Source: Coleofasciculaceae cyanobacterium
GTDB lineage: Bacteria; Cyanobacteriota; Cyanobacteriia; Cyanobacteriales; Xenococcaceae
Direction of reading: 5' to 3'
DNA length: 64,000 nt
NCBI GenBank assembly: GCA_036703275.1
Contig: DATNPK010000028.1
Coordinates: 186,001-250,000 of the forward strand
The notes below the pieces were generated by a model, which saw nothing but the letters and a program-made list of their open reading frames with translations, made no database searches and had not been told where the DNA came from. Shown here one piece after another: positions 33,340 through 42,534 of this stretch (position 1 is its first letter; the number at the start of each line of letters is the position of its first letter). The translations under genes and the position numbers were made by a program.

Positions 33340-35925
33340 TTAATTCAGAATCAATTGCTGACGATGCACAGTGAGTAATTGAAATTCAATATTTGCTATT
33401 TGTTCCAGCAGATAAATCAGGTTATCTGGAGATAAATTAGTACCATCATTTCGACAGCTACCAGTAAAGCGAATAACTGCTTTGCGATCGCCATCAGATT
33501 CCAAGGAAAGAGAGAAGAGGCGATCGCGCAAATTAACTACTTGCTTCTTCCCCGACTTAGTAAATTTCTCCCAGGGAATTTCTTGACTATTGTTAATCGC
33601 ATCAATCCACTGTTGCCATAAAGTTTCTCTATCTTCCTCTGCTTGCACGGTAATTATATATTCTGCTCGATCCATTACACGGCTGGCATTAAGAGATTTT
33701 AGATCTACTTCTTCAACTTTGTAAATCGGAATATTCTCAGGTAACTGGGCAGCTAATCTGCTGCGGAATTCTTCTACCTCAATGTCTTCAGTCAATTCAA
33801 AATCAACTATTTCCCCATTGCTGGTAATACCCAAAGATAAAGCATTGGCAATCGAAATCTTTGGCCCTGGATGATATCCTCCTGTAAAGGAAATTGGTAA
33901 AGCAGCACGACGAATTGCGCGATCGAATAGACGTACAAGATCTAAATGGCTGATTAAACTCATTTCAGCTATTTTGCCAAACCACATTCTGATCTTTTGC
34001 TCTTTGTTTTGGTTGGGTTTAAAATGCCCCTCAAACTTGGGAATGCTAGGTGGTTCAACCACAATATTATGTCCAAAATCTGTCCCGCAGACACCACAAT
34101 GAGAACAGCCATCAAAAGCGCAATCAGGCACAGTAGCAGCATCTAAAGCTCTTTGCAAGTCTTCTTTGAGCCACTGTTTGTCAATACCCGTATTCAGATG
34201 ATCCCAAGGTAGAGGTGCGCCCGTAGCATCTGCGATCGAGGTTGCAGTGTCGGGATTTAGAAAGAGATTCCACTCGCCGTTTTCTACCTGACGATATTTC
34301 CAGGTTAAATCTGTTTCCGCGATCGCCTGTGACCAAGCATCATAAGCTCGATCCAAATTTTCCCACCAGGCATCCATGCCTGCACCTAATTCCCAAGCCC
34401 GTTTGACTACGCCTGCCAGACGGCGATCGCCTCGTCCCACAAAGTCTTCCATCGCTGAAATACGGACATCGGTGTAGTTGATTTTAACTCCTTTAATACG
34501 GCGGAATTCTGCTCGTAATAAATCTTGTTTGCGTCTAAACTCGCTAGTAGAGACAGAGTGCCACTGAAAAGGAGTGTGGGGTTTAGGAGTAAAGTTGGAA
34601 ATAGTGATATTAAAGTTCAGGCGTTTGTTGCTAATCTGACTACATTCGCGACGTAACCAACGCACCGTATCGGCAATACCAATAACATCAACGTCAGTTT
34701 CTCCTGGTAAACCAATCATAAAGTAAAGCTTGACCTTACTCCAGCCACGGGCAACGGCGGTTTGTATTCCTCGTAGCAACTCTTCGTTGGTTAACCCTTT
34801 GTTAACTACATCCCGCATCCGCTGAGTACCAGCTTCGGGGGCAAAAGTTAGCCCAGACTTTCTGATTCCGCCAATAATATCGGCAATGTTGTCATCAAAG
34901 CGATCTACTCGTTGACTGGGAAGAGAAAGAGATATATTTTCCTCCTGCAAGCGGTTTTTAATCTCCATTCCTACCGCAGGTAAAGCTAAGTAATCAGAAC
35001 AGCTAAGAGATAATAAAGAAAACTCATTATAGCCAGTTGCCCGCATTCCCTTTTCGATCGCGTCTACGACTTTTTCTGGTTCGACATCCGTTGCGGGGCG
35101 AGTTAACATCCCTGGCTGACAAAAACGACAGCCACGAGTACAACCCCGTCTAATTTCTACGGTAAGGCGATCGTGTACGGTTTCGATAAAAGGCACTAGG
35201 CCAATGGAGTAGGCAGGTATCGGAGTAGCAACTCGACGTAATATCCGTTTGGGGACATCAGCAGTAATTGGATGAATTGAGCCATCTTCTGCCATTTCGT
35301 AAAATCTAGGTACGTATAGCCCAGGAACTTGAGCTAAATCTAACAATAGCTCCTCTTTACTCAGTCTTTGTGCTTTGCCTTCTCGAATAATTAAACCTAT
35401 TTCTGGCAATAATTCTTCACCATCTCCTAAAGCAACAAAGTCAAAGAAATCAGCATAGGGTTCGGGGTTGGAAGTAGCGGTTTGTCCCCCTGCAAAAATC
35501 AGTGGATAATCACCTGCATCTCTTTCTTTCCAAGTAAGAGGAATATTGGCTAAACTGAGCATTTCTAGGATATTGGTCGCCCCTAATTCGTAACTGAGGC
35601 TAAAGCCTAGGATATCAAAATCTGATAAGGGACGTTTAGATTCTAAGGCAAATAAAGGTGTATTAGTCGATCGCAGCTTGGCCGATAGATCTGGCGCGGG
35701 GAGATAAGTGCGATCGCATAGCTGTTGCGGTTGAGCATTAATAATGTTGTAGAGAATGATATGACCTAAGTTAGATGCCCCTACCTCATAGACTTCGGGA
35801 TAAGTCAGCACCCAACGCACCTCAGCTTCTGTCCAAGGCTTGTGAACTGCACCAAGTTCGTTACCCAAATATCTAGCTGGCTTGACTGTATCTGAATTAA
35901 TCAGGTTTTCACTAATCTGGGTCAA
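33340..35925 (-). CDS. B12-binding/radical SAM protein (TIGR03960) fused to DUF2344
   Basis: The 861-residue protein starts with a B12-binding-like domain (about 60-200). A radical SAM domain follows with the cluster motif RRGCTRGCRFCQPG (Cys-x3-Cys-x2-Cys, about residues 258-272), EAGTQRMRDVVNKG and VKLYFMIGLPGETD. A short Cys-rich block (CAFDGCSHCGVCG, about 605-620) comes next. The C-terminal DUF2344 region (about 645-861) carries RMWFGKIAEMSLISHLDLVRLFDRAIRRAALP and GGYHPGPKISIANALSLGI. Cyanobacteria usually have this fused form; the substrate is unknown, perhaps RNA or ribosome related. It is long, intact and monocistronic, and the last stretch lacks transmembrane segments. Confidence 0.9.
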   Translation of the reverse strand: MTQISENLINSDTVKPARYLGNELGAVHKPWTEAEVRWVLTYPEVYEVGASNLGHIILYNIINAQPQQLCDRTYLPAPDLSAKLRSTNTPLFALESKRPLSDFDILGFSLSYELGATNILEMLSLANIPLTWKERDAGDYPLIFAGGQTATSNPEPYADFFDFVALGDGEELLPEIGLIIREGKAQRLSKEELLLDLAQVPGLYVPRFYEMAEDGSIHPITADVPKRILRRVATPIPAYSIGLVPFIETVHDRLTVEIRRGCTRGCRFCQPGMLTRPATDVEPEKVVDAIEKGMRATGYNEFSLLSLSCSDYLALPAVGMEIKNRLQEENISLSLPSQRVDRFDDNIADIIGGIRKSGLTFAPEAGTQRMRDVVNKGLTNEELLRGIQTAVARGWSKVKLYFMIGLPGETDVDVIGIADTVRWLRRECSQISNKRLNFNITISNFTPKPHTPFQWHSVSTSEFRRKQDLLRAEFRRIKGVKINYTDVRISAMEDFVGRGDRRLAGVVKRAWELGAGMDAWWENLDRAYDAWSQAIAETDLTWKYRQVENGEWNLFLNPDTATSIADATGAPLPWDHLNTGIDKQWLKEDLQRALDAATVPDCAFDGCSHCGVCGTDFGHNIVVEPPSIPKFEGHFKPNQNKEQKIRMWFGKIAEMSLISHLDLVRLFDRAIRRAALPISFTGGYHPGPKISIANALSLGITSNGEIVDFELTEDIEVEEFRSRLAAQLPENIPIYKVEEVDLKSLNASRVMDRAEYIITVQAEEDRETLWQQWIDAINNSQEIPWEKFTKSGKKQVVNLRDRLFSLSLESDGDRKAVIRFTGSCRNDGTNLSPDNLIYLLEQIANIEFQLLTVHRQQLILN

Positions 35926-36221
35926 AACTTAAATCTCCTTCTGTATCGATCATCCTCTGATTTATACTATATCGAATATCTGGTAGGTAATACTTTGAAG
36001 AGTCAGTTAGGTCGAAAAAAAGGCGATCGCCGAATTTGGCTCATTGCCAGTAGGTCTAAAGTAGACTGGATCATTTTGTATTGGGCGTTGAAGTAGAAGG
36101 TAGTATTTTTTTGGGCATTAGGACTCTCTCCAGATACGATAGATTAAACAAATGACTGGGATCAAAAGTTGAGCCAAGCAATTAGTAAAATTGCGAGGAA
36201 AATATCGTCTTGCAAATCAAA

Positions 36222-37736
36222 ATGTTCATCTGGCGATGGCAACACATTTTTCAGAATGTAGTTGAACGTCTTTTAAAAAACATCTTTCAAATTCTTGAAC
36301 TGCCAACAGTATCAAACATCTTCGTGCTTGCAATTCCTATTTCTACGGAAAACGTCGCCAAAATTTGCTTTGAGCCAGAAGACTGTGGATTTATGCCTCA
36401 TAATTTTAAACAAGTATTTAACCTGTCCAAAGAGCATTTCGATAACGATCCTGAACAATTATTTTTTAGGGGTAGCCCCCATTTGAATCAAGCTCATAAA
36501 GACTCTCTCTACCCTAAAGCTCTACGCAAAGCGGTTCAGTCTATTCTCAACCAGCACGATCTCGAACAAAAACAAGTCTCCTTTTGTAGTTTTCCCGTGC
36601 AAAAAAACGAACACTGGGTAATGACAGTAGTTCAACTTAATCAGCAATGCTTCGATAGTCAATATTGTTTGACCAAAGAAATGCACGAAATACATTCGAT
36701 GCGTAAGTATAGAATCGATCGCTGTTTTCTCGAAGCCGTAATTTATCAAATATTAGAAGAAAGCGAACTAGAACTGCAAAGACCATCAGCGGGAAATACT
36801 TCTTTGATCGCTAATCCTGAGAGGGTTATTGAAGATGCTGCATCCAATTTTCTCAAGTCTATTGAAGTTCACGTCAATCAATGGAATAAGGTTGATTTGC
36901 TATCTTTTGCTAATGCGATCGCTGCTGAACGTTATGAGGGTACGATCGGTAAAGGTAGATTGATCGTCTGTCAAACTAATCATCCAGATATTTCAGCCAA
37001 AGTTAAGCTTAAAGTTCCAATCGAGATTTATAACTACCGAGGTATCCGTAAGTTGCTGGAAGTTTCTAGTAATCAAATGGCTTTGCTATGCGATGGGGAA
37101 AGCGTTTGGGGCTTCGGAGTTCCCTTAGATACATATCAACCCAGCTTAGAAAATTTGTTTGAAATTAGATTTGTCGAACACCACACCTGGGAATTAGTTC
37201 ATGCTGAAAATATTATGCTTCGGGTTAAATATAGACAGCCGAGATTACCTAGACCACGATTCGACCGAGAAGTGTTTAACGAGCAATTAGAGCGACTTTT
37301 CCAAGTCAGCCGAACTACAGCAAGTATTTTAGTCGAAGCTGTTGAGGCAGCAGTGGAGCAACGCCACGGTACAATGTTGATGATTACTACTGAAGCCAAA
37401 CAAGAGACAGCGCGATTAGCTGCTCAAAGTACTCCAATTGAGCCAATTATGGCTTCTAGAAAGATTATCTCTCATATATCCAATGTTGATGGGGCAATTT
37501 TAATTTCCCCTGATGGGATTGTACATTCATTTGGGGTCATACTTGATGGACAAGCTTCTAAAAATGGCAATTCTTCTAGGGGAGCAAGATATAACTCGGC
37601 TATTCGTTATGTTGATGCAGAAAAAAGCCGTAATATTGACTGCTTGGCTCTAATTGTGTCAGAAGATGGCTATGTGGATATTTACCCTTCTATGAAAGCT
37701 CAAAGTCCTATCATTTATGGATTGAACAGCTATTGA
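36222..37736 (+). CDS. Protein with C-terminal DisA_N (diadenylate-cyclase-like) domain
   Basis: Residues about 390-500 match the DAC fold of diadenylate cyclases. ISNVDGAILISPDGIVHSFGVIL carries the DGA motif, and SSRGARYNSAIRYVDAEKS takes the place of the usual RHR motif, followed by LIVSEDGYVDIYP. In DacA and DisA the RHR residues contact ATP; here they are R-Y-N. The 390-residue N-terminal region, with EGTIGKGRLIVCQ, is of unknown fold and seems typical of a cyanobacterial subgroup. I infer a nucleotide-binding or second-messenger protein whose activity is uncertain. I start at ATG 36222; the TTG four codons earlier is weaker. Confidence 0.75.
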   Translation: MFIWRWQHIFQNVVERLLKNIFQILELPTVSNIFVLAIPISTENVAKICFEPEDCGFMPHNFKQVFNLSKEHFDNDPEQLFFRGSPHLNQAHKDSLYPKALRKAVQSILNQHDLEQKQVSFCSFPVQKNEHWVMTVVQLNQQCFDSQYCLTKEMHEIHSMRKYRIDRCFLEAVIYQILEESELELQRPSAGNTSLIANPERVIEDAASNFLKSIEVHVNQWNKVDLLSFANAIAAERYEGTIGKGRLIVCQTNHPDISAKVKLKVPIEIYNYRGIRKLLEVSSNQMALLCDGESVWGFGVPLDTYQPSLENLFEIRFVEHHTWELVHAENIMLRVKYRQPRLPRPRFDREVFNEQLERLFQVSRTTASILVEAVEAAVEQRHGTMLMITTEAKQETARLAAQSTPIEPIMASRKIISHISNVDGAILISPDGIVHSFGVILDGQASKNGNSSRGARYNSAIRYVDAEKSRNIDCLALIVSEDGYVDIYPSMKAQSPIIYGLNSY

Positions 37737-37836
37737 ATGAGCTTGAGCGATATGCCAATTCGTACCTGATTTTTCTGAGACACCATTCTTATATTAATGC
37801 TTCCACTATAATTAGCTAAGTTTATTAAACTAAGTT

Positions 37837-37875
37837 ATGAAACAGATTAATATTCACGAAGCCAAAACTAAATGA
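37837..37875 (+). pseudogene. Phd/YefM-type antitoxin start, remnant
   Basis: Twelve codons reading MKQINIHEAKTK and a stop match the conserved N-terminus of Phd/YefM antitoxins (usually followed by LSKLLEEV-like sequence). The rest of the antitoxin and its toxin are gone. The EamA transporter gene begins 54 bases later. The identification rests on one short motif. Confidence 0.4.
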
Positions 37876-37929
37876 TGTCAAGCTGATTTGATGATGATAA
37901 AAGTAAAAACTGCTGGTTCAGCATGATAG

Positions 37930-38823
37930 ATGTTTCAATTCAATAATTTTATCGGAGAAATAGCTGCTTTAAGTGCTGCGTTGCTTTGGGCGCTCTCTTC
38001 AGTTGTTTATAGTCGCCTGGGCTTAAAGATTCCCCCACTACAGCTTAATCTTTACAAAGGCATAGTTGCGATCGCTTTGCTTAGCATAACCCTCTCGATC
38101 CAAGGGGCAACCTTTATCGATTTATCCCTTTCTACCATCGCTTTACTATTCTTTAGCGGTATTATCGGCATTGGTTTAGGAGATACGGCATACTTTGCCG
38201 CCTTGAATAGTCTGGGTGCCAGGCGCACTCTATTGTTAGAAACTTCATCTCCACCGATAGGTGCATTACTGGCGTTAATTTTTATTGGCGAACAATTAAC
38301 TTATAGTACTTGGTGTGGTATTTTATTAACTATCGTGGGGATAGCCTGGGTAGTTAGTGAAAGAAATCCTGTAGCTAAAATCGGCGTTTCACGTCAAGGT
38401 ATTGTTTGGGGAATTTTAGCGGCGATCGCCCAAGCTATAGGCGCAGTTATTTCTCGTTATGCCTTGCTCCAGTCGGATATAAGCCCCTTAGAAAGCAGTC
38501 TAATTCGTTTAGTCGGCGGTACTGTAATTGTCATTGGCTTATTGTTCGTACCTATTGCTAAACAGTCAGAAATTAAATGGCAATTATCTGGGCGTAATTT
38601 AATGGTAATTGCGATCGCAGCTATGGCAAGTACCTATTTAGGCATTTGGCTACAGCAAATATCTCTTAAGTTTGCCCCCACAGGAATTGCCCAAACCTTT
38701 TTAGCCACCAGCCCTTTATTTATTTTACCCATTGTGGCATTGCAGGGAGAAAAGATTAGTTTGCGGGCAATATTAGGTGTAGTGATTTCTTTAAGTGGAA
38801 TTGCCCTGATGTTCATTCGGTAA
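37930..38823 (+). CDS. EamA (DMT superfamily) transporter
   Basis: The 297-residue protein has ten predicted membrane helices in two homologous EamA halves (about 8-135 and 155-295). Typical segments are the start GEIAALSAALLWALSSVVYSRLG and the end of each half (IFIGEQLTYSTWCGILLTIVGIAWVV; LQGEKISLRAILGVVISLSGIALMF). The GE(Q/K) motif before the last helix of each half is the EamA hallmark. Members export small metabolites or amino acids; the substrate here is unknown. It is followed by a small conserved gene and a TPR gene on the same strand with a gap of about 120 bp. Confidence 0.9.
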   Translation: MFQFNNFIGEIAALSAALLWALSSVVYSRLGLKIPPLQLNLYKGIVAIALLSITLSIQGATFIDLSLSTIALLFFSGIIGIGLGDTAYFAALNSLGARRTLLLETSSPPIGALLALIFIGEQLTYSTWCGILLTIVGIAWVVSERNPVAKIGVSRQGIVWGILAAIAQAIGAVISRYALLQSDISPLESSLIRLVGGTVIVIGLLFVPIAKQSEIKWQLSGRNLMVIAIAAMASTYLGIWLQQISLKFAPTGIAQTFLATSPLFILPIVALQGEKISLRAILGVVISLSGIALMFIR

Positions 38824-38945
38824 AATAATCCTCAAGGTCGACTTAATAGAAACTCAATAAGCAACTAAAATTAGGGGCAATTAACTAGAATGACTATTGC
38901 ACTACGCTATGGTTAAAGAAATATAAAACCTTTTTTAACCAACCA

Positions 38946-39158
38946 ATGGATAGTAAAGAATTAGCGCAGTATATTGAAGCTACAGATGGGATATCTAAAC
39001 CTTGGTTGTTGGTGCAGCTAAGATTAAGTAAGCTACAGGAACGCAAGAATTTAATCCCCCCCCAGGAATACATGAGTGAATTAGAAGATATTCAAGCAGA
39101 TTTGTTAAAATTAGGGGAGTGGTGGAAGGGAATCGAAGGCGAAGTTTTCGGTTCGTAA
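38946..39158 (+). CDS. Small conserved protein, 70 aa
   Basis: The product begins MDSKELAQYIEATDGISKPW, followed by LLVQLRLSKLQERKNLIPPQEY and ADLLKLGEWWKGIEGEVFG. It is helical and soluble with conserved tryptophans. I believe it has relatives in other cyanobacteria, but no function is known to me. It lies 28 bases upstream of the TPR gene, so the two are probably co-transcribed. The frame is preceded by no clear Shine-Dalgarno site. Confidence 0.68.
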   Translation: MDSKELAQYIEATDGISKPWLLVQLRLSKLQERKNLIPPQEYMSELEDIQADLLKLGEWWKGIEGEVFGS

Positions 39159-39186
39159 CTGACGAGGTAAGAGGTATCTATCTAAG

Positions 39187-40155
39187 ATGGAAGATTTTTT
39201 ACAGCAGGGGATTATTCAAGCTAAACGGGGAGATTATGAAACGGCAATCAATTCGTATAATCAAGCGATCGCCTCTAACAACGAATTTACCGAAGCATAC
39301 TATCGTCGCGGTTTAGCTTACTATGATTCAGGAAAAATAGAACAGGCGATCGCTGATTATAATCAGAGTCTTAATCTCGATGACCAACAGGTGAATGTCT
39401 ACCTCAGTCGGGCAATGGCTTTCTTGTGCGTAGATAATATTCAAAGCAGTATTATCGATCTACAAATTATCTTTAGCCTCGATCCTGATTGCGATCTCGC
39501 TTATAAACTGCGGGCTAATATTTGCCTGAGACTCAAAGAATACGATCGGGCGATCGACTATCTCAAACAAGCAGGTAAAATCTATCTAGAACGCCAAGAT
39601 AAAGAAAGCTGTCGCCTCTGCATTGCCCGTATTCGTCAAATTGAACAACAAAAGATCGCAGCACAAGGCGGGATGACCAATCAGGTTTTCCTGCAACAAA
39701 TTCAGCAAAAGCTAAGTCAAGGTAATTTACAAGAAGCGTATAAAGACTGTAACTGGCTATTGCAGCTAGATCCTCATAATGCCAAAGCTTATCAATGTCG
39801 GGGTAATATAAATGTGCAACTAAAAGAATACGCTCGGGCGCAACAAGATTTACGCCAGGCTGCAAAATGTTTCCGCACTCAAGGAAATATTGCCGAGTCA
39901 GAAAAACTAGAACGACGCTGCTTAGAATTACAGCTAGAAAAAGTTTATCAGCATACTCCTTCCAGACAACAAATGCCTCGCTTAGTTCGCACCCTTCATC
40001 CTCAAAACGCAGTTCAAAATCGACTTTATGTTTTGGTAGGCAATTGGAACATCGCCCAAAGCCTGGTTGAAAGATTAATGCAGCTTCACCCAGATCGAGC
40101 CGAAATTTGGTATTGGGAAAAAGCCATTGAGGATATTGAACGCGATCGCCTGTAA
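39187..40155 (+). CDS. TPR-repeat protein
   Basis: The 322-residue soluble protein contains tetratricopeptide repeats. Residues about 4-100 hold three (AINSYNQAIASNNEFTEAYY, AIADYNQSLNLDDQQVNVYL and a more diverged copy). Two more lie around 105-135 and 175-225 (LQEAYKDCNWLLQLDPHNAKAYQ, RAQQDLRQAAKCF). The C-terminal part from 260 is a different helical region ending EIWYWEKAIEDIERDRL. TPR proteins act as protein-binding adaptors; there is no signal peptide, so it is cytoplasmic. It shares a probable operon with the preceding 70-aa gene. Confidence 0.85.
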   Translation: MEDFLQQGIIQAKRGDYETAINSYNQAIASNNEFTEAYYRRGLAYYDSGKIEQAIADYNQSLNLDDQQVNVYLSRAMAFLCVDNIQSSIIDLQIIFSLDPDCDLAYKLRANICLRLKEYDRAIDYLKQAGKIYLERQDKESCRLCIARIRQIEQQKIAAQGGMTNQVFLQQIQQKLSQGNLQEAYKDCNWLLQLDPHNAKAYQCRGNINVQLKEYARAQQDLRQAAKCFRTQGNIAESEKLERRCLELQLEKVYQHTPSRQQMPRLVRTLHPQNAVQNRLYVLVGNWNIAQSLVERLMQLHPDRAEIWYWEKAIEDIERDRL

Positions 40156-40320
40156 ATTATGTCATCAGTCCTAAAGGATAAGCTTCGCAAATAATCGGTA
40201 ATCAAAAAAGGTAGGGTAATCCGCATGGTTGCAGGTGGGGTATCCTGGAACATTTTAAGGGGCGCGATCGGACAATATTGATATCAAAAGAAGTTTACGA
40301 TTGATATTGCAATTATAAAT

Positions 40321-42291
40321 ATGGCTGTACTTGAAAAAGGCAACATTACGATTCATACCGAGAATATCTTCCCTATTATCAAGAAGTCTCTCTATACAGA
40401 TCACGAAATCTTCTTGCGGGAACTAATCTCTAACTCAGTAGATGCGATCTCAAAACTAAAAATGGCATCTCTGGCAGGAGAAATGCAGAGAGAAATTGAC
40501 GAACCAGAAGTCAAGATCGCAGTTGATAAAACCAAAAAAACTATTTCCGTCTCCGATAACGGAATTGGCATGACTGCCGATGAAGTCAAAAAATACATTA
40601 ATCAAGTCGCTTTTTCTAGCGCCGAAGATTTCATCAAAAAATACGAGAAAGATTCTAACGATCTGATCGGTCACTTTGGTTTAGGTTTCTATTCCGCTTT
40701 TATGGTGGCTGCCAAAGTAGAGATCGATACTCTTTCTTATCAAGAAGGCTCAACTGCGGTACATTGGTCTTGTGATGGTTCTCCAGAATTTGAATTGACC
40801 GAAAGCGATCGCACTACCGTTGGTACAACTATTACCCTTACTCTCCAAGACGACGAACTAGAATACGCCGAACCCCAAAGAGTTAAACAGTTAGTTAAAA
40901 CTTACTGCGACTTTATACCTGTCAAGATTATTCTTGATAACGAACAAATCAACAAGCAAGAAGCGCTTTGGAAAAAGTCCCCCCGCGATTTAACTGACGA
41001 AGATTATTTAGAATTTTATCGTTATCTATATCCTTTTCAGGAAGATCCTCTGTTATGGGTGCATCTTGATACTGATTATCCCTTCTTGCTCAACGGCATC
41101 CTTTATTTTCCCAAACTTAAGCCCGACGTTGATTTTTCTAAAGGGCAAATCCAGCTTTACTGTAACCAGGTATTTGTCAGCAAACATTGCGAGGCAATCA
41201 TTCCTGAATTCTTAATGCCGTTGCAGGGTGTGATTGATAGTCCTGATATTCCTCTCAACGTATCTCGTAGTGCCTTAACTAACGATCGCACTGTACGCCG
41301 AATCGCTGACTTTATCACTAAGAAAATCGGTAATCGTCTTAAGTCACTATACAATGAAGACCGCAGTAAATACATTAGCTCTTGGTCTGATGTCGGCACG
41401 TTTGTCAAATACGGTGCAATCAGAGACGAGAAGTTTAAGAAGCAGGTAGAAGATCTAATTATTTACCGCACTACCTATCAGGCTGACACAGCTAAAGTCG
41501 AAGCTGCACCAAAGGTAGAAGTTCAGTCTGCGGGTGATGATGCTTGGTCCGATGTCAATGAAGACAAAAATAATACAGCTACCGAACCCTATACTACCCT
41601 GCAAGAATATTTGGAACGGAACAAGGACAAACGAGAAAATCAAGTTTACTATTGTAGCGATCCTAGTACTCAAAACACGTTTGTTGAACTTTATAAAAAT
41701 CAAGGATTAGAAGTTCTCTTTCTCGACTCCTTTATTGACGCGAATTACTTCATTCCTTTCCTGGAGAGAGAATATTCGGAAGTTAAGTTTGCCCGTGTTG
41801 ATTCTGAGTTAGACGACACGCTAGTCGAAGACGACAAAGCACAGGAAATTATCGATCCTACCACTAACAAAACTCGCAGTGAACTAATCAAAGAGTTGTT
41901 TGAAAAAGCACTCAACAAACCCAGAGTTAATATTAAAACTCAGGCAATCAAATCAGACGATCCTCAAGGTACTCCTCCTGCAATGGTGCTACTACCAGAA
42001 GCAATGCGTCGGATGCAGGAAATGGCAGCCTTGATGCAGGAAAAAACGATGGCATTTCCTGAAGATCATGTCTTGATGATTAACACAGCACATCCTTTAA
42101 TCCAGAATTTATTAGATTTGAACAAAACCACGATTATTCAAAGCGGTGACAATTCTAATTCGATGGTTAACTTAATGTGCAACCACATTTACGATCTGGC
42201 ATTAATGTCACAAAAAGCCTTTGATGCTGATGGTATGAAAGCTTTTGTCGAACGTTCTAATCAGGTATTGACCAACTTGACTAAGAAGTAA
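40321..42291 (+). CDS. htpG: Molecular chaperone HtpG (Hsp90)
   Basis: The 656-residue protein is a bacterial Hsp90. The N-terminal GHKL ATPase domain shows IFLRELISNSVDAISKL (Asn of the ATP site), SDNGIGMTADEV and LIGHFGLGFYSAFMVA. The middle domain contains LPLNVSRS-like residues (SPDIPLNVSRSALTNDRTVRRI), and the C-terminal dimerisation domain follows. Length is normal for cyanobacterial HtpG, which is induced by heat and high light and interacts with phycobilisome and haem-synthesis proteins. It begins with its own promoter region of about 165 bp, which contains a dispersed CCTAAAGGAT repeat, and ends in a strong terminator. Confidence 0.96.
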   Translation: MAVLEKGNITIHTENIFPIIKKSLYTDHEIFLRELISNSVDAISKLKMASLAGEMQREIDEPEVKIAVDKTKKTISVSDNGIGMTADEVKKYINQVAFSSAEDFIKKYEKDSNDLIGHFGLGFYSAFMVAAKVEIDTLSYQEGSTAVHWSCDGSPEFELTESDRTTVGTTITLTLQDDELEYAEPQRVKQLVKTYCDFIPVKIILDNEQINKQEALWKKSPRDLTDEDYLEFYRYLYPFQEDPLLWVHLDTDYPFLLNGILYFPKLKPDVDFSKGQIQLYCNQVFVSKHCEAIIPEFLMPLQGVIDSPDIPLNVSRSALTNDRTVRRIADFITKKIGNRLKSLYNEDRSKYISSWSDVGTFVKYGAIRDEKFKKQVEDLIIYRTTYQADTAKVEAAPKVEVQSAGDDAWSDVNEDKNNTATEPYTTLQEYLERNKDKRENQVYYCSDPSTQNTFVELYKNQGLEVLFLDSFIDANYFIPFLEREYSEVKFARVDSELDDTLVEDDKAQEIIDPTTNKTRSELIKELFEKALNKPRVNIKTQAIKSDDPQGTPPAMVLLPEAMRRMQEMAALMQEKTMAFPEDHVLMINTAHPLIQNLLDLNKTTIIQSGDNSNSMVNLMCNHIYDLALMSQKAFDADGMKAFVERSNQVLTNLTKK

Positions 42292-42330
42292 ATCTGGCAA
42301 CTAGTATAAGCTAAGAAAATAAATAGTCTT

Positions 42331-42367
42331 AAAAAGAACGAGAACTAATCGACTCGTTCTTTTTTTT
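42331..42367 (+). terminator. Rho-independent terminator of htpG
   Basis: AAAAAGAACGAG and CTCGTTCTTTTT form a 12-bp stem with a 10-base loop, followed by more Ts. It starts 40 bases after the htpG stop codon. Confidence 0.85.
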
Positions 42368-42534
42368 AAAATCGCGTCCTTCGCGTCGCCATTTGTCCCT
42401 ACGATCGATGTAATGAGCTCATCTCATTTTGTACGACTATAGTAACAATGTATTTCCAATGATAGATAAAGTATTTAGAACTTTTTTTTACGATTAAAGA
42501 ATTATTACTAGCTAATTGTCGAAAACCGCTTCTT

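Noticed and set aside
33340-35925. Nearby tRNA or structured RNA candidates in spacers around the radical SAM gene
   Set aside because: No cloverleaf arms or T-loop sequence could be found on either side.
37837-37929. Complete Phd/YefM antitoxin
   Set aside because: The frame stops after 12 codons and no toxin gene is present, so only a remnant is called.
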